The notes under the pieces: generated by a model
Told to the model about the DNA's origin: nothing
What the model saw: the letters and a program-made list of their open reading frames with translations, nothing else
The model's database searches: none
In this document: positions 1 through 6,825 of the stretch, one piece after another
Layout: the number at the start of each line of letters is the position of its first letter
Position numbering within the stretch: the first letter of the stretch is position 1
Source: Parcubacteria group bacterium
Lineage (GTDB): Bacteria > Patescibacteriota > Patescibacteriia > Magasanikbacterales > GCA-002688135
Assembly: GCA_002688135.1 (NCBI GenBank)
Contig: NZCD01000015.1
Span: 1 to 33,374, forward strand
DNA: 33,374 nt
Reading direction: 5' to 3'
Position numbers and translations under genes: made by a program

Positions 1-2
1 GA

Positions 3-170
3 AAAGCAAAAGTAAATTTAACACAAGCATACAAAAAAGCATCAAAATTAGAACCAGAAGCAGAATGGTATCTCCACCACTCAAAACGAATGCTCATCTG
101 CGGATCCGACGTAGCAGAAAACAAAAAACTTTCAAAAATGTCACTTGAAAAACTTATCTCTCTTCTATGA
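3..170 (+). CDS. C-terminal end of an unrecognised protein (5' end outside window)
   Basis: An open frame enters from the left edge and runs without a stop to TGA at 168-170, giving about 55 residues that end in MSLEKLISLL. The stop overlaps the serS start codon as ATGA. That arrangement is typical of translationally coupled operon neighbours and is the main reason to call this coding. The visible part is rich in Lys, Glu and Leu, contains WYLHHSKRM, and looks helical. I do not recognise the family, and too little is visible to propose a function. A chance open frame of this length is possible but less likely given the overlap. Confidence 0.5.
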   Translation, partial: KAKVNLTQAYKKASKLEPEAEWYLHHSKRMLICGSDVAENKKLSKMSLEKLISLL

Positions 171-1402
171 TAGACATACAACTCATTCGGGAAAATCCGG
201 ATCTTGTTAAGAAAAATAACGAAAGTCGTTCTGTTGATGTTGATGTTGATGCGATTTTGAAATTAGATGGGGAGAGACGAGAGCTGCAAGCAAAGTTTGA
301 TACTAAACGTGGGGGGCAAAAAAAGATGTCAAAAGGAAAACCTGAAGGCGATGATCTAAAGAAACTAAAGAAACTCAAAAAGGAAGTAAAAGACTTAGAA
401 AAAAAAATAAGCAGTTTGGCAGCGGAGTTAAAATCAATATTGATTCAACTTCCAAATGTGAATTTACCTGGTGTGGTGGTTGGCGGCGAAGAAGCAAACA
501 AGGTAGAACGAGAAGTTGGGAAAAAACCAAAATTGGAAAATCCAAAACCTCATGAGAAACTTGGTGCTCGTTTGGGATGGTTCGACTTAGAACGGGGAGC
601 AAAAGTTTCAGGAAATCGTTTTTGGTACTTAAAAGGACAAGCTGTGATGCTGCAAATGGCGTTACAGGATTTTGTGATGCGCAAGTTGGTTCAAAAAGGC
701 TTCACACCGATGGTAGTCCCAAACCTAGTCCGCGAAGATACATTGTATGGCGCAGGGTTTCTCCCAGCGCAAGAATTTGAAATTTATTCGGTAAATCCCG
801 GTGAAGATAATTTATTTCTAATTGGAACCGCGGAAGCTCCACTAGTTGCATATTTCAAAGACGAAACAATCGATGTCAAAAAACCAAAACGCCTATGCGC
901 ATTCTCACCAGCATATCGCCGTGAAGCTGGCGCATACGGAAAAGACACAACTGGAATTTTCCGCGGACATCAATTTGATAAACTTGAAATGGTATCTTTT
1001 ACGACACAAGAAGATTCAGAAAAAGAACATCAATTCTTACTTACAATTGAAGAAGAAATTATTTCAGAACTTGGTCTGCCGTATCAATTAGTAAGTTTAG
1101 CTTCTGGTGATATGTCTCCACAAGCCGCACAATGTTATGACATTGAAGTTTGGCTTCCTGGACAAAATAAATATCGTGAACTAACAAGCTGTTCGAATAC
1201 GACGGATTATCAGTCTCGCAGATTAAACATCAAACACAAAACAAAAGATGGACTAAAACTAGTACATACTCTTAATGGAACAGGTGTGGCAATCGGCCGC
1301 ACGCTCATCGCCATTTTAGAAAATCATCAAGACGAAAATGGCGATATTCATGTTCCAAAACCTCTTCAAGCCTACATGGGAGTTACAGTTTTAAAACCGT
1401 AA
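167..1402 (+). CDS. serS: Seryl-tRNA synthetase
   Basis: Class II aminoacyl-tRNA synthetase that charges tRNA-Ser with serine in the cytoplasm. The 411 residues are normal for the family. The first ~105 residues form the long Lys/Glu-rich coiled-coil arm that recognises the tRNA-Ser variable arm. The catalytic domain follows. Motif 2 is visible as FRGHQFDKLEM (from F265), the serine-site region as TSCSNTTDYQSRR, and motif 3 as GTGVAIGRTLIAILENHQ (371-388). The start is the ATG overlapping the TGA of the preceding frame; I see no Shine-Dalgarno sequence, so translation may be coupled to that frame. Identity is clear from the motifs and their order. Confidence 0.97.
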   Translation: MIDIQLIRENPDLVKKNNESRSVDVDVDAILKLDGERRELQAKFDTKRGGQKKMSKGKPEGDDLKKLKKLKKEVKDLEKKISSLAAELKSILIQLPNVNLPGVVVGGEEANKVEREVGKKPKLENPKPHEKLGARLGWFDLERGAKVSGNRFWYLKGQAVMLQMALQDFVMRKLVQKGFTPMVVPNLVREDTLYGAGFLPAQEFEIYSVNPGEDNLFLIGTAEAPLVAYFKDETIDVKKPKRLCAFSPAYRREAGAYGKDTTGIFRGHQFDKLEMVSFTTQEDSEKEHQFLLTIEEEIISELGLPYQLVSLASGDMSPQAAQCYDIEVWLPGQNKYRELTSCSNTTDYQSRRLNIKHKTKDGLKLVHTLNGTGVAIGRTLIAILENHQDENGDIHVPKPLQAYMGVTVLKP

Positions 1403-1408
1403 CACTAA

Positions 1409-1540
1409 TGAACTAACGAATCTATGAACTCAACAACCTCACATTCGCAGCTACAAACACCAGTACATGAGTTCTTCAGTTCTTCAGTTCTTAAGTTCTT
1501 CGGTGCCTCAGCAAAGCTGAGGCTTATGTTCTTCAGTGCG
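1409..1540. repeat. Intergenic 8-bp tandem repeat with GC hairpin (serS-ftsQ gap)
   Basis: Four consecutive 8-mers of the form GTTCTTCA/GTTCTTAA/GTTCTTCG occupy 1471-1502. A perfect stem-loop GCCTCAGC-AAA-GCTGAGGC lies at 1505-1523, and a fifth GTTCTTCA unit is at 1528-1535. A GAACTCA segment near 1430 can pair with TGAGTTC at 1468. The layout (tandem short repeats around a small GC-rich hairpin) matches the other gap elements in this window, but the repeat word is different. Confidence 0.75.
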
Positions 1541-1558
1541 AAACACTAGCGAAGCCTT

Positions 1559-2515
1559 ATGCAAAACTCGACAGCTTCTCGCTATCGAGGAGGGAGAAAG
1601 GGTGGTTATAACAACCCTTTTTTTCCGAAGAAGCAACCCACCAGAAAAGCAAAGAAATCACCAATTAAATATGTGGTCTTTTTTTTGTTATGTGTAGGAA
1701 TAGTCGTGGCAGCATCAGAGTATCCTGGCTTTCACATCACACAAGTAAATATAAATGGAGCCCAGCTAATTGATGAGTCAAAAGTAGGGGAGACAGCACA
1801 AAGCTTCCTCAACAAGCGCACGTGGTTCATACAAAATAAAAGTTCAATACTGCTGTCGAAAAAAAATCTCAAACAAGAACTACAGAACACGCTACCAGTC
1901 ACGGATGTGGAGATAAATCGAGATGGATTAAATACTATCACCATCACAATAGGGGAGAGGTTACCAGTCTTTCGCCTCAATTATCCTCCTGACCACTTCT
2001 CGGTCATCGACGAAGATGGCATCGTTGTGTTCGCAGAAATTGGTACTACACTAGAGGTACCTGATGTAATGGAAGAGGAAGAAGAAAAAAATAATTCTGA
2101 AACTGTAAGTGATGATACAACAACAGAGGAGCCCCCTACAACTAGTGTCGTAGAATGTATCTTTTGCGACACATTCACTAATTTGACTCTTATAACAGCC
2201 TCCTCAACACCCCCGAGTTTTTGGAAATCTGGTACATCTACCCTACCTAAATCGACTGTATCTTCCCTTCTAACCATCAAGGATAGATTTAACTCATTAG
2301 CAATTCCTGTTAAACATTTTACTATTACGGAGAAGTCGCCCGAAACTGCCGAAATTAGGGTCCAGGAGGGGTTTTTGGTATACATTGACCTATCTAAGGA
2401 TATAAACGCTCAAATCGAAAATCTGGGCGCTTTATTGGACCGCGAGTATCCAACTGCTCCGCGTAACGTGCGTTATATAGATGTACGGTATGGGAATAGA
2501 TTGTACTACCAATAA
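1559..2515 (+). CDS. FtsQ/DivIB-like cell division protein (POTRA domain)
   Basis: Probable single-pass divisome protein. FtsQ/DivIB-family proteins bridge cytoplasmic and periplasmic division factors. The order seen is a basic, Gly/Arg/Lys-rich cytoplasmic N-terminus (1-37), one hydrophobic segment (about 38-56, YVVFFLLCVGIVVAA), then a POTRA-like region beginning FHITQVNINGAQLI and ending near ITIGERLPVFRLNY, then a beta-type region to residue 318. An acidic and Thr-rich insertion (about 172-200) interrupts the extracytoplasmic part and is unusual. The gene follows serS and is convergent with an M23 peptidase, which suits a wall/division role. The family assignment rests on architecture rather than a diagnostic motif. 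No Shine-Dalgarno sequence is evident before the ATG. Confidence 0.75.
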   Translation: MQNSTASRYRGGRKGGYNNPFFPKKQPTRKAKKSPIKYVVFFLLCVGIVVAASEYPGFHITQVNINGAQLIDESKVGETAQSFLNKRTWFIQNKSSILLSKKNLKQELQNTLPVTDVEINRDGLNTITITIGERLPVFRLNYPPDHFSVIDEDGIVVFAEIGTTLEVPDVMEEEEEKNNSETVSDDTTTEEPPTTSVVECIFCDTFTNLTLITASSTPPSFWKSGTSTLPKSTVSSLLTIKDRFNSLAIPVKHFTITEKSPETAEIRVQEGFLVYIDLSKDINAQIENLGALLDREYPTAPRNVRYIDVRYGNRLYYQ

Positions 2516-2567
2516 TATTTACATTCTGACAAAAAATAGTACGGGAACTTTTTTAGTGTCGCAAAAC

Positions 2568-2593
2568 AAAAAACCATCAGATGATGGTTTTTT
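2568..2593. terminator. Bidirectional intrinsic terminator between ftsQ-like gene and M23 gene
   Basis: AAAAAACCATC (2568-2578) pairs with GATGGTTTTTT (2583-2593) around a 4-nt loop. The A-tract and T-tract give a U-run on either strand. It lies between two convergent genes, so it can end both transcripts. Confidence 0.85.
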
Positions 2594-2605
2594 AAATATG
2601 TTTAT

Positions 2606-3850
2606 TTAAGGCAAGAATAATTCTGCATTCACAGGAACGCCATCTTTACGAACCTCAAAGTGCAAATGAGGACCAGTTACAAAAGGCCCTGCTCCGCGAG
2701 TGCCAGGAGTTCCTCCAGATAGTCCAATAATATCACCTTGCTGAACATACTCCCCTTTCTTCACATACATTTTAGATACATGTCCGTACACTGTAGAAAA
2801 ACCCTGTGGATGAATTAACATGATATAGCTATACCCCATCCCATTATCGCGGGCTCGTGCAACATACCCAGCCGCAGCAGCATTTAAAGATGTAGACTGT
2901 CTTGCCCGAATATCAGTTCCAGAATGCTCAAAAATATGACGAAACGGATATCCAGGATCATGAAACTTTGATGTAACATACATACTCGGCACAGGCCACA
3001 TCAAACTAAACGGCCCATCACTTGTAAGCTTTCCTTCTTTAGTTAATCGCTGACGCATCGTACGTTCTAAATTAAACACCTCTGCCTCAATTGATTTTGC
3101 TTGAGATTTCAAATCTGCAACTAACGAAGAATACTTTTTTTCAGATGATTTTGTTTGCGCAATCAACAATGTTTTACGCCCTTCTTCACCTTTTAATTCT
3201 TCGTGTTTGTGATCAAGTTTAACTTTAAGCGCTACTAACTGATCCTTTCGATCAAGTTCTTCAACTTTACGTTCATCAAGTGCAATTTTCGCTGCCTGCA
3301 ATTGCTTGAGACTTGAATCCAAATTTGCTTCCATTTCTGCTAGTTGCTGTTTGCTTTTGATAAATTCAGAAAGTGAGTCATCCATCAACAATACACTTAC
3401 CACGCTTGTTTGATCTGTACGTCGAATTTCACGCAACAAAGACCCCAGCCATTCCTTGTTTTCGCCAATAGTTAATTCTTTATCATCAATCGCCAAAGCT
3501 ATGATGGCGAGCTCTTGTTCTGTAGTTTCAATTTCAATAGAAGTTGATTCAATTTCCAATTCAGTTTTAGCAACTCGATTTTGGATAATTGAAAGTTCAT
3601 TTTTAAGTGTGTTTGCCTCTTGATTTTTTTGAGAGATTTGTTTTTTGAGTTTTTTAATTCGAGACTCAAGTTCAGCAACATCTTTTTTACGCTCTGAAAT
3701 TTTATCCTGCAAATCTTTAACTGCCGGGTCTTCTGTTGTTTTCTCAACAGCTGTCTCTGAATCCTCATCAGCCATCACAACCCCAAAACCAAACATGAGG
3801 CTGAAAAGCCCGATCAGAACAGATACCGACAATAACTTGGCGGTTTGCAT
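2606..3850 (-). CDS. Secreted coiled-coil M23 (LytM) peptidase, EnvC/NlpD-like
   Basis: Predicted extracytoplasmic murein endopeptidase. Residues 1-27 form a signal peptide (hydrophobic core LIGLFSLMFGFGVVMA, then an acidic mature start). Residues ~35-265 are a long heptad-type coiled coil rich in Glu/Lys/Leu. The C-terminal LytM domain keeps all zinc and catalytic residues: H309 and D313 (HSGTD), H357 (YGH) and H395/H397 (GPHLHFE). EnvC of E. coli has a degenerate LytM domain, whereas this one looks active. The start is supported by the promoter: TATAAT at 3864-3859 lies exactly 8 nt before the ATG, so the mRNA is probably leaderless. The role is wall remodelling, perhaps with the convergent FtsQ-like protein, but that link is inference. 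Confidence 0.93.
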   Translation of the reverse strand: MQTAKLLSVSVLIGLFSLMFGFGVVMADEDSETAVEKTTEDPAVKDLQDKISERKKDVAELESRIKKLKKQISQKNQEANTLKNELSIIQNRVAKTELEIESTSIEIETTEQELAIIALAIDDKELTIGENKEWLGSLLREIRRTDQTSVVSVLLMDDSLSEFIKSKQQLAEMEANLDSSLKQLQAAKIALDERKVEELDRKDQLVALKVKLDHKHEELKGEEGRKTLLIAQTKSSEKKYSSLVADLKSQAKSIEAEVFNLERTMRQRLTKEGKLTSDGPFSLMWPVPSMYVTSKFHDPGYPFRHIFEHSGTDIRARQSTSLNAAAAGYVARARDNGMGYSYIMLIHPQGFSTVYGHVSKMYVKKGEYVQQGDIIGLSGGTPGTRGAGPFVTGPHLHFEVRKDGVPVNAELFLP

Positions 3851-3858
3851 ATACTAAA

Positions 3859-3887
3859 ATTATAACAGATTACACTGTACGTACCAA
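3859..3887 (-). promoter_or_regulatory. Promoter of the M23 peptidase gene (leaderless geometry)
   Basis: On the minus strand: TTGGTA (3887-3882), 17-nt spacer, TATAAT (3864-3859), preceded by TGT as an extended -10. Eight nt (3858-3851) separate the -10 from the ATG, leaving room for a leader of about 0-2 nt. Confidence 0.8.
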
Positions 3888-3910
3888 ACCTGTTTTCGTC
3901 TTATAGTAAC

Positions 3911-3937
3911 GCTTTTGAGCACTACGTTCTCAAAAGC
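3911..3937. other. Stem-loop downstream of gltX
   Basis: GCTTTTGAG (3911-3919) and CTCAAAAGC (3929-3937) form a perfect 9-bp stem with a 9-nt loop, 27 nt beyond the gltX stop. No T-run follows on the minus strand, so it is not a canonical intrinsic terminator. It may still define the gltX 3' end. Confidence 0.5.
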
Positions 3938-3963
3938 AGCTCTTCTATTACATTTGTTGCAAA

Positions 3964-5352
3964 CTAAGAGAGTTTTTTAATTGCGGTTGTTAAACGAGAA
4001 AGCACTTCTTCTTTGCCGAGAACATGTGCAATAGCAAATGGCGGAGGTGAATTTTTCTGACCAGAAAGCGCAGTTCGCAAAGGCCACAACACATCTCCAT
4101 TTTTATATTCATTTTTTGTAATCCAGTTTTTGAGATCTTCCTCAAGTTTTTCTACATCAGAACAGTTTGCATCTTCAAAATAATCCTTAAGTTCTTGTAG
4201 CATAGATGTTGCCGTAACCACATCAGATTTTTTCCATACTAGTATATCTGCGTCATAATCCGGAATTTCAAATATAAAATCAGAAAGTTCATCAATCTCT
4301 GCTAATCGAACCAATCTATCTTTCAGCATGTCTAAAATCCGCGAAAGTTTCGCATCATCGACATCACGCTTCACAAAAGGTCGCGCAACTTTTAATAATT
4401 CCTCATCAGACTTTTCCTTTATGTAATGCGATTGCATCCAATCCAATTTTTCAAAATTCACGACACTTCCCGAAGAATTCACTTTTGTGATATCAAACAA
4501 CTTCACCAACTCATCCATATCATATAGTTCCTGATCTCCCTTCGGATTCCAACCTTGCAGCGCGACAAAATTCAAAAGCGCTTCAGGAAGATATCCCTTC
4601 GCAATATAATCCTCCACCGCCACATCCCCCTGACGTTTGGAAAGTTTCGATTTATCAGCATTAAGCAATAACGGAAGATGCGCAAACTTCGGCACATCAA
4701 AACCAAAAGCTTCGTACAAAAGCACATGTTTCGGAGTAGAAGCAATCCACTCCTCTCCCCTGAAGATATGTGAGATTTCCATCAGATGATCATCAACAAC
4801 AACAGCCAAATGATATGTTGGAAACCCATCAGACTTCATCAAAACTTGATCATCAATATCTTTATTCGGGATACTAATCTCACCACGAATTAAATCAGTA
4901 AAAGTCGTTTCTCCAGAGTTCGGGACTTTCAATCGCACCACTTCCCCACTCTCCAATTTCTTATCACGACAAAACCCTGGATATCCTAAATGCTGTTTAC
5001 GAGATTCTTCTAAAGCCTCTTGCGTACAATCGCACCAATACGCCGCACCAGAAGCAAGTAATGCATCAACATGAGTACGATAAATATCCAACCTTTCAGA
5101 TTGCGTATAAGGCCCATACTCCCCTCCTAATTTGTCCGGCCCTTCGTCTGGCGTCAGCCCAGCCCACCGCAAAGTTTTTAAAATATTTGATACAGCTCCC
5201 TCAACTTCACGAGATTGATCGGTATCCTCAATCCGCAAAATAAATTTCCCATTATTTTGCTTAGCAAAAAAATAATCGTACAAAGCAACACGCAATGTAC
5301 CTAAATGCATAAAACCTGTAGGGCTGGGAGCTAATCTAACGCGTACTGACAT
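3964..5352 (-). CDS. gltX: Glutamyl-tRNA synthetase
   Basis: Class Ic synthetase that attaches glutamate to tRNA-Glu. The 462-residue length is typical. The HIGH-type signature appears as PTGFMHLGT (11-19), and the KMSKS-type loop as KLSKR (about 235-240). The region between carries family landmarks such as DGFPTYHLAVVVDDHLM and THIFRGEEW-like ISHIFRGEEW. The C-terminal anticodon-binding part follows. It lies downstream of the WecG/TagA gene on the same strand, separated by 54 bases that contain a dispersed palindrome. No Shine-Dalgarno sequence or convincing own promoter is visible, so it is probably co-transcribed. Many CPR genomes lack GlnRS and use a non-discriminating GluRS, but nothing here proves that specificity. 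Confidence 0.96.
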   Translation of the reverse strand: MSVRVRLAPSPTGFMHLGTLRVALYDYFFAKQNNGKFILRIEDTDQSREVEGAVSNILKTLRWAGLTPDEGPDKLGGEYGPYTQSERLDIYRTHVDALLASGAAYWCDCTQEALEESRKQHLGYPGFCRDKKLESGEVVRLKVPNSGETTFTDLIRGEISIPNKDIDDQVLMKSDGFPTYHLAVVVDDHLMEISHIFRGEEWIASTPKHVLLYEAFGFDVPKFAHLPLLLNADKSKLSKRQGDVAVEDYIAKGYLPEALLNFVALQGWNPKGDQELYDMDELVKLFDITKVNSSGSVVNFEKLDWMQSHYIKEKSDEELLKVARPFVKRDVDDAKLSRILDMLKDRLVRLAEIDELSDFIFEIPDYDADILVWKKSDVVTATSMLQELKDYFEDANCSDVEKLEEDLKNWITKNEYKNGDVLWPLRTALSGQKNSPPPFAIAHVLGKEEVLSRLTTAIKKLS

Positions 5353-5378
5353 ATGGGTCTATCATCCCGGACTTTATT

Positions 5379-5404
5379 GTCATCCCGAGCGAAGTCGAGG
5401 GATC
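5379..5404. repeat. Dispersed palindrome, CCCGAGCGAAGTCGAGGG type, copy 1
   Basis: The core CCCGAGCGAAGTCGAGGG carries inverted ends (CCC.GA / TC.GGG) within a conserved GTCAT...GATC frame. It sits between the WecG/TagA stop and gltX. Related copies occur at 10051-10079 (opposite orientation) and 14653-14681. The style recalls the dRS3-type palindromic repeats described in other bacteria; common descent with those is not shown. Confidence 0.75.
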
Positions 5405-5406
5405 TC

Positions 5407-6162
5407 TTAATAAGTAATCTTATGCTTCATGGCTACAACCGGAAATATCACAACCGCACGAAATATACGTGCAACACGAGTTGGCTGTAAAAACAATCGC
5501 CACATCCATTCTAATCCAATTTTCCGAAAAAACAAAGGCGCGCGAGGAAGTGCGCCACTAATCATATCAAACGCACCACCAATTCCAATCAAAATTTTGA
5601 CACTTGAAAATCGATCTTTATATTTATTAAGCCACACTTCTTGCTTTCCAGCGCCTAACGCAACCGCTAAAACATCCGGTTTAAAATTATCGATTTCTGT
5701 TAAAACTTCTTCATCATCTTTTGCAAACGGACTTGTCCCCTCTATTTTATATGACATGTTTGGCCCAACGTATGAATGGATTTGAAGATTCGGATATTTC
5801 GCCAATAATGATTCTTTCGCTTCGGCAGCAACTCCCGGACGAGCTCCAACTAACATCATTCTCTTATTCTGCTGCGAACATATTTTCGCGAGTGTCCAAA
5901 TTGTATCAATCCCAGTTATGCGTTCCACACCATGCACTCCCTTCATTTTTAACAATCCCACAACTCCTGTGCCATCCACACATCCTAAATCTGAATTCTG
6001 TAAAACATCTCCCAAATTTTTATGCTTCTGACCCAATATCAACATTTCTGGATTTGGAGTCGTTACCAACTTCGTCTCATCCCCACACAAAAAATCAACC
6101 AATCGATTCTCAATAACGACGGCTGGAAATGGATCTAATCGTGCTCCCATGAATTGCAACAT
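5407..6162 (-). CDS. WecG/TagA/CpsF-family glycosyltransferase (GT26)
   Basis: Family members transfer an N-acetylmannosamine-type sugar to a lipid-linked acceptor during surface polysaccharide or teichoic acid synthesis, at the inner face of the membrane. Family landmarks are TPNPEMLILG, CVDGTGVVGLL, ERITGIDTIW, PDVLAVALGAGKQEVWL and IGIGGAFDMISGALPRAP, with FRKIGLEWMWRLFLQPTR near the C-terminus. The frame is open upstream to an ATG at 6252. That 30-residue extension runs through the intrinsic terminator of the preceding gene, so I place the start at 6162. A TAAGAT hexamer at 6176-6171 is exactly 8 nt before this ATG, as at several other starts here. The protein is then 251 residues. The exact sugar and acceptor are not determined by sequence. 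Confidence 0.92.
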   Translation of the reverse strand: MLQFMGARLDPFPAVVIENRLVDFLCGDETKLVTTPNPEMLILGQKHKNLGDVLQNSDLGCVDGTGVVGLLKMKGVHGVERITGIDTIWTLAKICSQQNKRMMLVGARPGVAAEAKESLLAKYPNLQIHSYVGPNMSYKIEGTSPFAKDDEEVLTEIDNFKPDVLAVALGAGKQEVWLNKYKDRFSSVKILIGIGGAFDMISGALPRAPLFFRKIGLEWMWRLFLQPTRVARIFRAVVIFPVVAMKHKITY

Positions 6163-6170
6163 AGTGACCG

Positions 6171-6176
6171 ATCTTA
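6171..6176 (-). promoter_or_regulatory. Possible -10 element of the WecG/TagA gene
   Basis: TAAGAT on the minus strand ends 8 nt before the ATG at 6162, just downstream of the terminator of the preceding gene. No good -35 is found at 16-18 nt (TTTTCT at best), so this call rests on the -10 and its spacing only. Confidence 0.45.
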
Positions 6177-6188
6177 CTCTAAAACACG

Positions 6189-6231
6189 CAAAAAGAAAAG
6201 CCCCAACCAGATTAGTAAAATCGGTCGGGGC
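6189..6231 (-). terminator. Intrinsic terminator of the small gene at 6304-6570
   Basis: Minus-strand GCCCCGACC (6231-6223) pairs with GGTTGGGGC (6208-6200, one G-T wobble), followed by TTTTCTTTTT (6199-6190). It ends the 6304-6570 transcript and lies inside the spurious 5' extension of the WecG/TagA frame. Confidence 0.85.
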
Positions 6232-6303
6232 ATCTGTCAGAGAATTCATCAATCTTGGAGCAAAGTATGAATTTTCTGCTGAAAGAGGGCATTGCGATAC
6301 TCA

Positions 6304-6570
6304 TCAGCCAGTCGCTTTTCTTGATGCACTATTTTGCTCAAGCCATGTAAAAATCTTCTTAGCATCTTCTGCTGCGTAGAAGCCATCGAATGTCCCAGGT
6401 ATACGGTTGAATTTTCGCAATGCGACTACCCTAGAAATATGCTGTTCCTTGAGCCACACGGAAAGACGGTCACAAAGACCGTCATCTTCACGCACGAGAG
6501 GTTGACCCTTCAACTCACCACTTACCGTAATCCACACACATTCACACACATCAAATGTAATCTCTGGCAT
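6304..6570 (-). CDS. Small protein of unknown function (88 aa)
   Basis: I do not recognise the family. The 88 residues begin MPEITFDVCECVW and contain three Cys, a charged middle and an amphipathic tail (FDGFYAAEDAKKIFTWLEQ); no signal peptide or membrane segment is evident. Its reality is well supported. A strong Shine-Dalgarno GGAGG lies 7 nt before the ATG, a TTGACA/TATTTT promoter precedes it, and an intrinsic terminator follows, so it is a self-contained single-gene unit. It diverges from clpB, and the two promoters lie back to back, but it has no visible CIRCE of its own. Base composition is somewhat GC-richer than its neighbours. The start is fixed by the ribosome-binding site. Confidence 0.8.
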   Translation of the reverse strand: MPEITFDVCECVWITVSGELKGQPLVREDDGLCDRLSVWLKEQHISRVVALRKFNRIPGTFDGFYAAEDAKKIFTWLEQNSASRKATG

Positions 6571-6605
6571 GCTGCCACCTCCATATTTTTCGTTGGACTC
6601 AAACG

Positions 6606-6634
6606 CAAAATAGCTTACAAATCAACACTTGTCA
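6606..6634 (-). promoter_or_regulatory. Promoter of the 88-aa gene
   Basis: Minus strand: TTGACA (6634-6629), 17-nt spacer, TATTTT (6611-6606). Predicted start near 6599, giving a leader of about 28 nt that carries the GGAGG ribosome-binding site. Confidence 0.8.
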
Positions 6635-6673
6635 ATGCCTTGGCAGACATTTTGTGCTATATTCAATGTATAC

Positions 6674-6702
6674 TTGACTTTTTTGTGGATATGTACTACA
6701 TT
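6674..6702 (+). promoter_or_regulatory. Promoter of clpB
   Basis: TTGACT (6674-6679), 17-nt spacer, TACATT (6697-6702). The -10 overlaps the left arm of the CIRCE operator, so a bound repressor would block RNA polymerase. Predicted start near 6709; leader about 117 nt. Confidence 0.8.
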
Positions 6703-6727
6703 AGCACTCAAAGGTAGAGAGTGCTAA
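6701..6727 (+). promoter_or_regulatory. CIRCE operator (HrcA binding site) upstream of clpB
   Basis: TTAGCACTC (6701-6709), 9-nt spacer, GAGTGCTAA (6719-6727). This matches the CIRCE consensus at every position. HrcA is known to repress heat-shock operons through this site. It predicts an HrcA-type repressor elsewhere in the genome and heat-inducible clpB. Confidence 0.95.
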
Positions 6728-6756
6728 GGGCATAAGATTGCCGCGCTAAAACGCTC

Positions 6757-6771
6757 CCCGATAAAATCGGG
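6757..6771 (+). other. Small hairpin in the clpB leader
   Basis: CCCGAT (6757-6762), AAA loop, ATCGGG (6766-6771). Similar 6-bp GC hairpins with 3-nt loops recur in other gaps of this window. Function unknown. Confidence 0.5.
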
Positions 6772-6804
6772 ATAAACCTTCGATGACAGTCAAAGAACTC
6801 ACCT

Positions 6805-6825
6805 CTCAATCCTCAATCCTAAATT
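6805..6825 (+). repeat. Three 7-bp repeats abutting the clpB start codon
   Basis: CTCAATC, CTCAATC, CTAAATT run directly into the ATG at 6826. No Shine-Dalgarno sequence is present. The same kind of 7-mer array precedes rplQ, rplM, rpsD, rpsM and tdk. Confidence 0.65.
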
